This document shows positions 19,135 through 28,175 of a stretch of DNA of 49,027 nt, piece by piece. The notes under the pieces were generated by a model that saw only the letters and a program-made list of their open reading frames with translations, was not told where the DNA came from and did not search any database. The stretch is from Staphylococcus rostri. Its GTDB lineage: Bacteria; Bacillota; Bacilli; Staphylococcales; Staphylococcaceae. Both the position numbers and the translations under genes were made by a program. Location: NCBI RefSeq assembly GCF_002902145.1, contig NZ_PPRF01000026.1, positions 1 through 49,027 on the forward strand, written 5' to 3'. How positions within the stretch are numbered: the stretch's first letter is position 1; each line of letters opens with the position of its first letter.

Positions 19135-19446
19135 GCATAACCCCTTATATGATTGAAATTTAACAACTTCATAATAGCATATTTCTGAAATTTATCCTAA
19201 TTATACAACACATAAATTAAATAAAAGTCCGATGTATTACCTTGCTAAAAGTATCTCTTACCCATGCAAAAATTAAATATTGAAACCTTTTTTTGATTGG
19301 AGTAAACAAAGAATTAAGCAGCATGAATAAGATTTGATTGTGTAAGAAAGGAGAGAAATCATGATAATAAAGTACCTATGACGATATGAAGATACGTTCA
19401 TATTCTAGATAGCCACTAATTTTTTAGTAATTACAGCTTGTTATAG

Positions 19447-19476
19447 TTGCAATTTTGTCTAAATTATGGCTATAAT
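19447..19476 (+). promoter_or_regulatory. promoter of rocA
   Basis: -35 TTGCAA (19447-19452), an 18-bp spacer and consensus -10 TATAAT (19471-19476). The transcript would start near 19483 and carry a leader of about 185 bases. Confidence 0.65.
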
Positions 19477-19484
19477 GCTTGTAA

Positions 19485-19500
19485 ATGAAAGCGCTTTTAT
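19485..19500 (+). promoter_or_regulatory. CcpA cre site at rocA
   Basis: ATGAAAGCGCTTTTAT matches the cre consensus WTGNAARCGNWWWCAW at 15 of 16 positions and covers the expected transcription start. That position is typical for CcpA repression. In S. aureus CcpA represses rocA, so glucose would shut this pathway down here too. Confidence 0.75.
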
Positions 19501-19667
19501 ATGATGGATATAATCATGGATGCATATACTTAGATTGACGCTGAAGTTTATCAAAAATTGATATAATTAGATAATTCAGTAAAGACTGAAAAATCTTTTA
19601 CAAATGATGCTATTTTGTGTCATGATAAGTATAAAGCTTTCTCAATAAAACAAAGGAGGATTTTTGA

Positions 19668-21212
19668 ATGATTCCATACAAACATGAACCATTTACAGAT
19701 TTCACGAAAGAGGAGAACCGCAAAGCGTATTTTCGCGCTCTTGAAAAAGTGGAAAGTGAATTAGGTCAAACGTATCCACTCATTATCGGAGGAGAACGTG
19801 TATACACAGACGACACAACGCGTGTGTATAATCCATCAAACAGAGAAGAAACAATTGGTTATGTTTCTAAAGCGTCACAAGAACATGCAGAAAAAGCCTT
19901 AGAAGCAGCGAAAGAAGCATTTAAAACTTGGCGTAATGTTGATCCAAAAGTACGTGCGAATGTGTTATTCCGTGCGGCTGCAATCACTAGAAAACGCAAG
20001 CACGAATTCTCAGCGTTGTTATCTAAAGAAGGGGGCAAACCATGGAAAGAAGCGGATGCGGATACAGCTGAAGCAATCGACTTCATGGAATACTACGGTC
20101 GTCAAATGCTTGAATTGAAAGACGGTAAAGCAGTTAACAGTCGCCCAGGTGAATACAATCAATTCGACTATTTACCAGTTGGTGTAAGTGTTGTTATCTC
20201 ACCTTGGAACTTTGCTTATGCGATTATGGCAGGTACAACAGTTGCGCCAGTCGTAACAGGTAACACTGTATTATTAAAACCATCATCAAACACACCAATC
20301 ATTTCTTATAAATTTATGGAAGTACTTGAAGAAGCAGGTTTACCAAAAGGGGTTGTAAACTGGATTCCAGGTTCATCAAGTGAAATTGGTGACTTCTTAA
20401 TCGAAAATAAAGACGTTGGCTTAATTTCATTTACAGGTTCTAAAAATGTAGGTAAAGAAATTATTCAAAAAGCTGCGGTTATTCAAGAAGGTCAAAATCA
20501 TATCAAACGTGTTATCGCTGAAATGGGTGGTAAAGACGCACTTGTTGTTGACAGTGAAGCAGACCTTCAAGTGGCAACAGATGCAATTGTATACTCAGCG
20601 TTTGGTTTCTCTGGTCAAAAATGTTCAGCATGCTCACGTGTCATTGCACACCAAGACATTTACGATGAGTTATTAGAACGCGTCAAAGCAGAAACTGAAA
20701 AAATTAAAGTGGGTAACGCGTCAGATCCAGATACGTATGTAGGTCCAGTTATCGATCAAAAATCTTTAGACAAAATCAAAAAATACATTGAGATTGGTAA
20801 AGAAGAAGGTCGCTTAGTAACAGGTGGTAACGTTGACGAATCAACAGGTAACTTTGTTCACCCAACAATCTTTGCTGACTTAGATCCAAACTCTCGTATC
20901 ATGCAAGAAGAAATCTTCGGTCCAGTTATTGGTTTCACAAAAGTTAAAGACTTTGATGAAGCAATCCAAGTGGCAAATGATACTGAGTATGGTCTAACAG
21001 GTGGCGTCATTTCAAACAACAGAATGAAATTAGAACAAGCACGCCGTGACTTTATGGTAGGTAACTTATACTTCAACCGTGGTTGTACAGGTGCAGTTGT
21101 TGGCTACCAACCATTCGGCGGATTCAAAATGTCAGGAACAGACTCAAAAGCTGGTGGCCCAGACTACTTAGTATTACACATGCAAGGTCGCACAGTTTCT
21201 GAACATTTATAA
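19668..21212 (+). CDS. rocA: 1-pyrroline-5-carboxylate dehydrogenase RocA
   Basis: A 514-residue NAD-dependent aldehyde dehydrogenase converting glutamate-5-semialdehyde (pyrroline-5-carboxylate) to glutamate, the last step of proline and arginine/ornithine breakdown. Catalytic Cys319 lies in [10 protein letters not shown] and general-base Glu285 in [19 protein letters not shown] near 175 and [11 protein letters not shown] near 257 are the NAD-site motifs. Full length, start after a strong AAAGGAGG. It lies directly upstream of rocD and gudB. In S. aureus rocA is elsewhere, so this species has the pathway genes together. It may be read as one transcript with rocD, since no terminator separates them. 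Confidence 0.95.
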   Translation: MIPYKHEPFTDFTKEENRKAYFRALEKVESELGQTYPLIIGGERVYTDDTTRVYNPSNREETIGYVSKASQEHAEKALEAAKEAFKTWRNVDPKVRANVLFRAAAITRKRKHEFSALLSKEGGKPWKEADADTAEAIDFMEYYGRQMLELKDGKAVNSRPGEYNQFDYLPVGVSVVISPWNFAYAIMAGTTVAPVVTGNTVLLKPSSNTPIISYKFMEVLEEAGLPKGVVNWIPGSSSEIGDFLIENKDVGLISFTGSKNVGKEIIQKAAVIQEGQNHIKRVIAEMGGKDALVVDSEADLQVATDAIVYSAFGFSGQKCSACSRVIAHQDIYDELLERVKAETEKIKVGNASDPDTYVGPVIDQKSLDKIKKYIEIGKEEGRLVTGGNVDESTGNFVHPTIFADLDPNSRIMQEEIFGPVIGFTKVKDFDEAIQVANDTEYGLTGGVISNNRMKLEQARRDFMVGNLYFNRGCTGAVVGYQPFGGFKMSGTDSKAGGPDYLVLHMQGRTVSEHL

Positions 21213-21371
21213 GAACAGAACTTAAAAATTAACGAGCTAACATAGCAATCTTGATTGAAAGTAGGGTATGTCTTTACAGAATGATTGAAACGAATCGACC
21301 ATGTAGACGTTTTTAACTGTGAATGATGTACCCTCTGTTTATATAACCAAAGTGTAAAGGGGAGAATACGC

Positions 21372-22574
21372 GTGACAAACAAATCTGAAGCAATTATCGA
21401 ATTGACTAACCATTATGGTGCACATAACTATTTACCACTGCCAATCGTTATTTCTGAAGCAGAAGGTGTATGGGTGAAAGACCCAGAAGGTAAAAAGTAT
21501 ATGGATATGCTGGCTGCTTATTCTGCAGTAAACCAAGGCCATCGTCATCCTAAAATCGTTCAAGCGCTTAAAGATCAAGCGGATAAAGTAATACTTGTAT
21601 CTCGTGCGTTTCATAGTGATAACTTAGGTGAATGGTATGAAAAAATTTGTAAGTTATCAGGCAAAGAAAAAGCACTGCCGATGAACACAGGGGCTGAAGC
21701 GGTAGAAACTGCATTAAAAGCGGCACGTCGTTGGGCGTATGAAGTAAAAGGTATCAAGCCAAATGAAGCAGAAATCATCGCGATGGTAGGTAACTTCCAC
21801 GGTCGTACGATGGCACCTGTATCGATTTCATCAGAAAAAGAATATCAACGTGGTTATGGCCCATTATTAGAAGGTTTCCAAAACGTACCATTCGGCGATA
21901 TTGAAAGCTTAAAAGAAACAATTAATGAAAATACAGCAGCTGTTTTAATTGAGCCAATTCAAGGGGAAGCAGGTATCAATATCCCACCTGAAGGCTATTT
22001 AAAAGCAGTCCGTGAGCTATGTGATGAGCATAACGTATTATTTATTGCTGATGAGATTCAAGCAGGTTTAGGTCGTACAGGTAAGTTATTTGCGACAGAC
22101 TGGGATAATGTCAAACCAGATGTGTATATTTTAGGTAAAGCACTGGGTGGCGGTGTATTCCCAATTTCAGTTGTATTAGCAGACAAAGAAGTGTTAGATG
22201 TGTTTACACCAGGTTCACACGGCTCAACATTTGGTGGGAACCCACTTGCATGTGCGGCTTCTATCGCGGCATTAGATGTTATCGTGGACGAAGATTTACC
22301 AGGACGTTCTCAAGAGCTTGGAGAATATTTCAAAAATGCATTGCTTGAAATTGAGCACCCAGCGATTAAAGAAGTGCGCGGTCGTGGTTTATTCATCGGT
22401 GTTGAATTGCATGAAAATGCACGTCCATACTGTGAACGCTTGAAAGAAGAAGGCATTTTATGTAAAGAAACGCATGATACAGTAATTCGATTTGCACCGC
22501 CATTGGTGATTACAAAAGAAGAACTTGACTATGCGATTGACAAAGTTAAGAAAGTGTTTTCAGAAACTAAGTAA
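21372..22574 (+). CDS. rocD: ornithine aminotransferase RocD
   Basis: A 400-residue PLP enzyme transferring the delta-amino group of ornithine to 2-oxoglutarate, giving glutamate semialdehyde (the RocA substrate) and glutamate. The PLP lysine lies in [13 protein letters not shown] and the cofactor aspartate in [15 protein letters not shown]. Start codon is GTG after GGGGAG, as in the staphylococcal orthologue. The 159-bp spacer from rocA contains no convincing terminator or promoter. Confidence 0.95.
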   Translation: MTNKSEAIIELTNHYGAHNYLPLPIVISEAEGVWVKDPEGKKYMDMLAAYSAVNQGHRHPKIVQALKDQADKVILVSRAFHSDNLGEWYEKICKLSGKEKALPMNTGAEAVETALKAARRWAYEVKGIKPNEAEIIAMVGNFHGRTMAPVSISSEKEYQRGYGPLLEGFQNVPFGDIESLKETINENTAAVLIEPIQGEAGINIPPEGYLKAVRELCDEHNVLFIADEIQAGLGRTGKLFATDWDNVKPDVYILGKALGGGVFPISVVLADKEVLDVFTPGSHGSTFGGNPLACAASIAALDVIVDEDLPGRSQELGEYFKNALLEIEHPAIKEVRGRGLFIGVELHENARPYCERLKEEGILCKETHDTVIRFAPPLVITKEELDYAIDKVKKVFSETK

Positions 22575-22624
22575 TCAATGAAAAACCTTAGAGACAAAAG
22601 GCTTTAAAAAAGATTGGCATATGT

Positions 22625-22630
22625 TACAAT
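22625..22630 (+). promoter_or_regulatory. gudB -10 element
   Basis: TACAAT at 22625-22630 about 48 bp before gudB, with only a weak -35 (TTTAAA, 16 bp upstream). It supports a promoter for gudB separate from rocAD read-through. Confidence 0.4.
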
Positions 22631-22634
22631 ACTC

Positions 22635-22650
22635 ATGTAAGCGAAAACAA
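22635..22650 (+). promoter_or_regulatory. perfect CcpA cre site at gudB
   Basis: ATGTAAGCGAAAACAA fits WTGNAARCGNWWWCAW at every position and starts 5 bases after the -10, over the expected transcription start. Glutamate dehydrogenase should therefore be carbon-catabolite repressed. Confidence 0.8.
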
Positions 22651-22677
22651 AAGTAGGAAAAAGAGGCGAGATGGATC

Positions 22678-23922
22678 ATGTCTGAAAAAAATAATCTAGT
22701 GACGTCAACGCAAGGCATCATTAAAGAAGCGATGCACAAATTAGGCTTTGATGATGGAATGTACGAATTAATCAAGGAACCATTAAGATTTTTGACAGTA
22801 CGTATTCCAGTAAGAATGGACGACGGTACAGTTAAAACTTTCACAGGTTATCGTGCACAACACAATGATGCTGTTGGACCAACTAAAGGTGGTGTGCGTT
22901 TCCACCCAGATGTAGATGAAGAAGAAGTTAAAGCATTGTCTATGTGGATGACGTTAAAATGTGGTATCGTTGACCTTCCATACGGTGGAGGTAAAGGGGG
23001 CATCGTGTGTGACCCACGTCAAATGAGTATTCATGAAGTAGAACGCTTATCACGTGGTTACGTGCGTGCGATCTCACAAATTGTAGGACCAACTAAAGAT
23101 ATCCCAGCACCAGATGTTTTTACAAACTCTCAAATCATGGCTTGGATGATGGATGAATACAGCCAAATGGATGCATTTAACTCTCCAGGATTTATTACGG
23201 GTAAACCAATTGTACTCGGTGGTTCACAAGGTCGTGACCGCTCGACTGCATTAGGTGTTGTTATTGCGATTGAAGAAGCTGCGAAACGCCGTGGCAAAAC
23301 AATCAAAGACTCTCGTATTGTCATTCAAGGTTTCGGTAATGCAGGTAGTTTCTTAGCGAAGTTCTTGTATGACGCAGGTGCTAAGATTGTAGGTATCTCT
23401 GATGCATACGGTGCATTACACGATCCAGAAGGTTTAGATATTGATTATTTATTAGATCGTCGTGATAGCTTTGGTACAGTGACGAACTTGTTTGAAGATA
23501 CAATTTCTAACAAAGAATTATTCGAACTTGATTGTGACATTTTAGTACCGGCAGCGATTGCGAACCAAATTACTGCTGACAATGCGAACGATATTAAAGC
23601 GGATATCGTGGTAGAAGCAGCAAATGGCCCAACAACACCAGAAGCAACGAAAATTTTAACAGAACGCGGTATTTTATTAGTACCAGACGTACTTGCAAGT
23701 GCTGGTGGGGTAACAGTATCTTACTTTGAATGGGTTCAAAACAATACTGGTTACTATTGGACTGAAGAAGAAGTGAATGAAAAGTTACGTGAAAAACTTG
23801 TGACAGCTTTTGATACGATTTATAGCTTATCAGAAAATCGCAAAATTGATATGCGTCTTGCAGCGTATATCGTGGGTATTAAGCGTACAGCTGAAGCGGC
23901 TAGATATCGTGGCTGGGCATAA
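22678..23922 (+). CDS. gudB: NAD-specific glutamate dehydrogenase GudB
   Basis: A 414-residue glutamate dehydrogenase making 2-oxoglutarate and ammonia from glutamate with NAD, in the catabolic direction. The substrate site motif VDLPYGGGKGGIVCDPR (about 98-114) holds the catalytic lysine, and VIQGFGNAGSFLA near 218 is the NAD dinucleotide fold. The three-residue (VKA) duplication that inactivates cryptic GudB in laboratory B. subtilis is not apparent. Length equals the S. aureus enzyme. With RocA and RocD it completes ornithine to TCA-cycle carbon. Confidence 0.95.
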   Translation: MSEKNNLVTSTQGIIKEAMHKLGFDDGMYELIKEPLRFLTVRIPVRMDDGTVKTFTGYRAQHNDAVGPTKGGVRFHPDVDEEEVKALSMWMTLKCGIVDLPYGGGKGGIVCDPRQMSIHEVERLSRGYVRAISQIVGPTKDIPAPDVFTNSQIMAWMMDEYSQMDAFNSPGFITGKPIVLGGSQGRDRSTALGVVIAIEEAAKRRGKTIKDSRIVIQGFGNAGSFLAKFLYDAGAKIVGISDAYGALHDPEGLDIDYLLDRRDSFGTVTNLFEDTISNKELFELDCDILVPAAIANQITADNANDIKADIVVEAANGPTTPEATKILTERGILLVPDVLASAGGVTVSYFEWVQNNTGYYWTEEEVNEKLREKLVTAFDTIYSLSENRKIDMRLAAYIVGIKRTAEAARYRGWA

Positions 23923-23934
23923 AACAATACATTT

Positions 23935-23974
23935 AAAAGCAGAGACGCCGATTGTGTGCGCCTCTGCTTTTTCG
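23935..23974. terminator. bidirectional terminator gudB / glpQ
   Basis: AAAAGCAGAGACGC (23935-23948) pairs with GCGCCTCTGCTTTT (23958-23971) with one mismatch, with T runs on both strands, between convergent genes. Confidence 0.85.
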
Positions 23975-24912
23975 TTATTGGATCAGATCGTGGTAAATAT
24001 CAGGATAGTTAGTGAAGACACCTGTCACACCATAGTCGTTCAATCGTGTCATTGCATCACGGTCGTTAACAGTATACGGATGAATATGAAAACCGAGTTC
24101 ACGTAAGTGCTGTGTATTTTCTGCCGTCAAATCTGTATAATCTGGACCGACGCCAATCGCATAGCTACTAATATATGATAAGTCTTTGTCATTATATTGC
24201 TGGAGTTGCCCTTTATCCATCAATTGTACAAGTGGGATGTTCGCATTGAATTTGTGCATTTTTAATAAGCTTTCTTGAGAGAACGACTGAATGACCACTT
24301 TTCCTTTGCTTAGATGATTTTTCTTGTCTAAGCCATGTTTTTTAAGCGATGCTAACAATTTTTCTTCCATACCTGGATAGTCGTCAGGCGATTTTGTTTC
24401 GATATAATAATTCGCCTTTGTACCGTATCGTGCAAATATTGCATCTAATGTTGGGACTTCTTGACCTTGATAAGCTGGGTTTTGAAGTTCGGGATGTGTA
24501 TCGTTAAACCATGAGCCTGCATCGAGCTGTTTCAGTTCCCGAGTGTATAATCACTTACACGACCAGTACCATCAGTTGTACGGTCAACAGTCTCATCATG
24601 CATCGCAACAAGGTGACCATCTTTCGTCATTTGAAGGTCGATTTCTAAATAATCAGCCCCCATTTCATTTAAACTTTTATCATATGACGCAAAAGTATGT
24701 TCAGGTGCATAGCCGCTCGCACCGCGATGACCGATATTAACATGTTTTTTGTTAAGTACGTTATTCTTGCTTGGAGATAGTGGAGAAGCTAGTTGATGAC
24801 CATGTGCGTGATGTTGAGGACATGCATGGACTGAATCGATAGCACCAATAGGGGATACGAGTAGTGAAGCAATCAGTCCCGTAGAAAGTAAGAGTTTTGA
24901 AGAATTTTTCAT
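23975..24912 (-). pseudogene. glpQ: glpQ, glycerophosphodiester phosphodiesterase, broken by a -1 frameshift
   Basis: Two adjoining minus-strand frames make up one secreted GlpQ. The first (24912 to 24532) gives a signal peptide (about residues 1-30), then [15 protein letters not shown] and the metal/phosphate-site [18 protein letters not shown], before running out of frame as DYTLGN-stop. The second frame begins immediately, reading [12 protein letters not shown] and continuing through YYIETKSPDDYPG to the end at 23975. One base is missing in or next to a run of three C at 24538-24540; restoring it gives [17 protein letters not shown], the expected family sequence. The enzyme hydrolyses glycerophosphodiesters to glycerol-3-phosphate. 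Nothing else is damaged, so this is a recent mutation, a switchable tract or a sequencing error. Confidence 0.85.
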
Positions 24913-24953
24913 TAAAACGCCTCCTTAGAATAATTATCCTCTTTAAAACTATA

Positions 24954-24984
24954 TGAAAATAGTTATAGAAAGCAAGCGTTTTCA
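24954..24984 (-). promoter_or_regulatory. glpQ promoter with embedded cre site
   Basis: On the minus strand TTTCTA, a 17-bp spacer and TATAAC form a candidate promoter about 40-50 bp before glpQ. The spacer contains TGAAAACGCTTGCT; read on the plus strand (24971-24984, AGCAAGCGTTTTCA) it matches the 14-base cre core with one mismatch. CcpA binding there would block RNA polymerase. Confidence 0.5.
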
Positions 24985-24991
24985 TAGAAAG

Positions 24992-25019
24992 TTAACGAAC
25001 TTTACTAAAACTTAACGAA
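24992..25019. repeat. direct repeat TTAACGAA x2 upstream of glpQ (possible Pho box)
   Basis: TTAACGAA occurs at 24992 and again at 25012, with TTTACT between them at 25001. This resembles PhoP-type TTAACA direct repeats, and glpQ belongs to the Pho regulon in B. subtilis. The spacing is not the ideal 11-bp period throughout, so the assignment is tentative. Confidence 0.35.
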
Positions 25020-25195
25020 ATTAAGAGCTATTGTGGTTAATGTGTTTAGTCAGACACATTTTTGAAAATGATGTAATGAATGGTATTTGTTAGTTTGCAA
25101 ATGATATAATATGTATAAGTAAAGTACGTGGGATATTATACAGAAGCATTCAATTCGAGATTTTAGTCCTTAATCATATAACTGGAGGGAAAACG

Positions 25196-25357
25196 ATGAA
25201 ACGTAACACATTCGCGTTAATCATCAGTTTAATTTTTCTAGTAGCAGGTGTTGTATTTGTCATTAAGCAAGAATGGCTTTTTGCGACGCTGTTCATTGTA
25301 GTAGGAGCTATCTATCTCATGACGATGATGAACAAAGATAAATCTAATGGCAGTTAA
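25196..25357 (+). CDS. small two-helix membrane protein
   Basis: A 53-residue protein with two hydrophobic helices (about residues 6-23 and 27-44) joined by a KQEW turn and a charged, polar C-terminus (MNKDKSNGS). A strong TGGAGGG precedes the ATG. No family is recognised, but proteins of this size and form occur at this place in other staphylococci. It is transcribed alone, with a -10-like TATAAT near 25105, between glpQ and argH. Its function is unknown. Confidence 0.75.
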   Translation: MKRNTFALIISLIFLVAGVVFVIKQEWLFATLFIVVGAIYLMTMMNKDKSNGS

Positions 25358-25376
25358 ACATTTGTATAAGGCATTG

Positions 25377-25405
25377 AAAAGGGGATAAGCGCGTGTCTTA
25401 TCCCC
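25377..25405 (-). terminator. terminator after argH
   Basis: A perfect 9-bp stem pairs GGGGATAAG (25381-25389) with CTTATCCCC (25397-25405), with a T run on the minus strand. The plus-strand side lacks a clear T run, though it may still serve the small gene. Confidence 0.75.
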
Positions 25406-25414
25406 TGTATCTAT

Positions 25415-26788
25415 TTATAAATATTGTTTAGCAACATCAATTTGGTGTTTCACAGCGTCTTGACCTGTAGCACCATAACTTTTACGACGTTTGACCGCTT
25501 CATCAGGTTGCAGGTATGTGTATATATCTTCTTCAATTTCTGGTGCTTGTGCTTGATACACATCTAATGGTACATCCAGCAGGTACATATCATGTTGAAT
25601 AGACCATAGTACCAGCTTGCCGACAATTTCGTGTGCATCTCTAAACGGAATGCCTTTCATCACAAGATAATCCGCAAGTTCAGTGGCATTCGAGAAGTCT
25701 TGGCGAACCGTCGTTGCCAATCTGTCTGTATTCACTGTCATACTCGCTAACATACCTTCAAAAATCTTCAATGAGCCTTTTAACGTATGCACCGCATCAA
25801 ACAAACCTTCTTTGTCTTCTTGCATATCTTTATTGTACGCAAGTGGTAAGCCTTTAAGCGTCATCAACATACTCATTAAATGACCAGTCGTACGTCCGAC
25901 TTTACCACGAATCAATTCAGCCATATCCGGATTTTTCTTCTGTGGCATGATTGAAGAACCTGTTGAAAAGGCGTCAGATAATGTTACGAACTTCGCTTCT
26001 TCCGATGACCAGAAGATAATCTCTTCAGCAAAACGTGATAAGTGTACCATCGTTAAGCTAATATTGTGTAACGTTTCAACAATGTAGTCACGATCACTAA
26101 CCGCATCCAAGCTGTTCTCATAAATACCGCCAAAGCCAAGCAACTGTTGTGTTTCGTGACGGTCAATCGGATAGGTTGTTCCGCTTAATGCGGCAGCACC
26201 TAACGGAGATAAGTCGATACGTTTCAACGCATCTGTAAATCTTGACTTATCACGTTCTAACATCCAGAAATATGTCATGACGTGATGTGCGAATGAGATA
26301 GGCTGCGCACGTTGTAAGTGTGTGTAGCCGGGCATAATCGTATCGACATGTTGTTCTGCCAAGTTGACAATCGTTTGTTGAAAAGCGGCGATACTTTCAA
26401 TGATGTTTTGAACTTCTTTTTTTGTATATAAGTGCATATCCGTTGCAACTTGGTCATTACGGCTACGTCCGGTATGCAACTTGCCACCGACAGCGCCGAT
26501 ACGTTGAATCAGTTCATGTTCGATATTAAGATGAATGTCTTCTAACGATTCTTGCAACGGGACTTTGTTGTCGTGAATATCTTGTTGAATGACTTTGAGT
26601 TCGGCAATAATCGTTGAGGCCTCGTCCTGCGTCAAAATGCCTTGGTTTGCAAGCATTGTAGCATGGGCGATACTACCTTGAATATCTTCATCTACTAGGT
26701 TTTTATCGAAGTGGATAGACGCATTAAATGCATCTACCCAATCTTCAGGTTTTTCTTCAAATCTACCGCCCCATGCTTTTTTACTCAT
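25415..26788 (-). CDS. argH: argininosuccinate lyase ArgH
   Basis: A 457-residue lyase of the fumarase/aspartase superfamily that splits argininosuccinate to arginine and fumarate, the last step of arginine synthesis. The superfamily signature [12 protein letters not shown] is near residue 279, and [13 protein letters not shown] near 107 is the substrate loop. The start is ATG 26788, inside ATGAGTAA where it overlaps the argG stop by 8 bases, with GGAGG 8 bases upstream; an earlier in-frame start lies within argG and is rejected. Confidence 0.95.
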   Translation of the reverse strand: MSKKAWGGRFEEKPEDWVDAFNASIHFDKNLVDEDIQGSIAHATMLANQGILTQDEASTIIAELKVIQQDIHDNKVPLQESLEDIHLNIEHELIQRIGAVGGKLHTGRSRNDQVATDMHLYTKKEVQNIIESIAAFQQTIVNLAEQHVDTIMPGYTHLQRAQPISFAHHVMTYFWMLERDKSRFTDALKRIDLSPLGAAALSGTTYPIDRHETQQLLGFGGIYENSLDAVSDRDYIVETLHNISLTMVHLSRFAEEIIFWSSEEAKFVTLSDAFSTGSSIMPQKKNPDMAELIRGKVGRTTGHLMSMLMTLKGLPLAYNKDMQEDKEGLFDAVHTLKGSLKIFEGMLASMTVNTDRLATTVRQDFSNATELADYLVMKGIPFRDAHEIVGKLVLWSIQHDMYLLDVPLDVYQAQAPEIEEDIYTYLQPDEAVKRRKSYGATGQDAVKHQIDVAKQYL

Positions 26789-27983
26789 CTGCATAACCTC
26801 CGTGTAACATCGCATTCACTTGTGTTGGTAAGCCGAAAATGTCGATAAAGCCAACAGCTGATTGTTGATTGAATGCATCTTCTTTTGTATATGTTGCTAA
26901 TTTTTCATTGTATAGCGTATAGTCAGATTTTCTACCATTTACAACCGCGTGGCCTTTAAATAGTTTGACACGTACGTCGCCAGTTACATATTTTTGTGTA
27001 TGATCGATAAATACTTTTAACGCATCAGTTAATGGAGAGAACCATAAACCATTGTATACAAGTTCTGCCAATTGCTTTTCAGCCACTGGTTTAAAATGTG
27101 CAACATCTTTTGAAAGGGTAATTGTCTCTAAACCTTTGTGTGCTTTTAAGATGACTTCAGCACCTGGCACTTCATATACTTCTCTTGATTTAATACCGAC
27201 AAGTCTGTTTTCGATATGGTCAATACGTCCAATGCCGTGTTTTCCAGCTAGGTCATTTAAATATAAAATTAAGTCATCTAATTCATAAGCTTTTCCATCG
27301 ATATGTGTTGGGATACCTTCAGTGAACGTTAAAATAATTTCATCCGCTTCATCTGGTGTATCTTCTAATTCTCTTGTTAAATCAAATGCATCAGCAGGTG
27401 GTGCCACATATGGATCTTCTAACACACCACATTCATTAGCACGACCCCATAAGTTTTGGTCGATTGAGTATGGTGAATCTTTGCCAATCGGTACTGGAAT
27501 GTTGTGTTTTTTCGCGTAATCCAGTTCTTCTTCACGGCTCCAGCCCCATTCTCTAACTGGCGCAATGACTTTTAAGCTAGGGTCTAATGCTTTAATTGCC
27601 ACTTCAAAACGTACTTGGTCATTCCCTTTACCAGTACAACCGTGTGCAATCGCTACTGCATCTGTTTTATGTGCAATTTCGACAAGTTTTTTTGAAATTA
27701 AAGGTCGTGATAAAGCAGACACGAGTGGATACGTTTGTTCATACATAAGATTTCCTTTAATGGCATATCCAACGTATGCTTCTGCAAATTCTTTTGTTGC
27801 GTCAATGATATGTGATTCAATCGCACCCATATCTAACGCTTTTTGATATACAACATCTAAATCTTTTCCTTCACCAACGTCTAAGCAACATGCAACGACA
27901 TCATAACCTTGTTCGATGAGCCATTGCACGGCCACGCTTGTGTCTAAACCACCTGAATATGCTAATACTACCTTCTGTTTCAT
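26781..27983 (-). CDS. argG: argininosuccinate synthase ArgG
   Basis: A 400-residue ATP-dependent ligase joining citrulline and aspartate into argininosuccinate. The N-type ATP pyrophosphatase loop is [14 protein letters not shown] at residues 5-18, and [15 protein letters not shown] near 113-127 binds substrate. Full length. It is the first gene of argGH, behind a promoter overlapped by two ARG boxes. Its neighbours on the other side are ornithine-degrading genes, so opposite regulation by arginine is likely. Confidence 0.95.
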   Translation of the reverse strand: MKQKVVLAYSGGLDTSVAVQWLIEQGYDVVACCLDVGEGKDLDVVYQKALDMGAIESHIIDATKEFAEAYVGYAIKGNLMYEQTYPLVSALSRPLISKKLVEIAHKTDAVAIAHGCTGKGNDQVRFEVAIKALDPSLKVIAPVREWGWSREEELDYAKKHNIPVPIGKDSPYSIDQNLWGRANECGVLEDPYVAPPADAFDLTRELEDTPDEADEIILTFTEGIPTHIDGKAYELDDLILYLNDLAGKHGIGRIDHIENRLVGIKSREVYEVPGAEVILKAHKGLETITLSKDVAHFKPVAEKQLAELVYNGLWFSPLTDALKVFIDHTQKYVTGDVRVKLFKGHAVVNGRKSDYTLYNEKLATYTKEDAFNQQSAVGFIDIFGLPTQVNAMLHGGYADE

Positions 27984-28025
27984 AAAACCGTCACCTCTGT
28001 GTTTAATTGTTTTTGCTTAAGTCAT

Positions 28026-28054
28026 ATATTAGCACGTTATGATTTAATATGCAA
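28026..28054 (-). promoter_or_regulatory. promoter of argGH
   Basis: On the minus strand -35 TTGCAT (28049-28054), a 17-bp spacer and -10 TAATAT (28026-28031), about 43 bp before argG. Confidence 0.7.
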
Positions 28055-28073
28055 GTATTTAAATAAATATACA
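28040..28073 (-). promoter_or_regulatory. tandem ARG boxes (ArgR/AhrC operator)
   Basis: On the minus strand TGTATATTTATTTA (28060-28073) and TGCATATTAAATCA (28040-28053) each match the ARG-box core TGNATWWWWATNCA with one mismatch. The cores are six bases apart, as expected for two 18-bp boxes bound by one ArgR hexamer. The second box covers the -35 element, so arginine-loaded ArgR should repress argGH. Confidence 0.65.
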
Positions 28074-28111
28074 TAACCGAATAGCGTAATTTTTCGGACT
28101 ATTTAAGTTGA

Positions 28112-28140
28112 TTGAATTTGCAAATATATGTTAGTAAAAT
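28112..28140 (+). promoter_or_regulatory. promoter of pgi
   Basis: -35 TTGAAT (28112-28117), a 17-bp spacer and -10 TAAAAT (28135-28140), 35 bp before the pgi ATG. Confidence 0.65.
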
Positions 28141-28175
28141 AAAGATGAGTTCAGTTAAATTAGGAGGCAAAGTGC

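Larger units (their letters stand above)
19135..19667. other. 533-bp intergenic region before rocA
   Basis: AT-rich spacer. It holds the rocA promoter and cre site (listed separately). It also holds a ribosome-binding site (AAAGGAGAG, 19348-19356) with an ATG at 19361 that opens a frame of only six codons (MIIKYL) ending at 19381. Just beyond that a short 7-bp inverted repeat (ATATGAA / TTCATAT) is seen. No longer gene is present. Confidence 0.5.
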
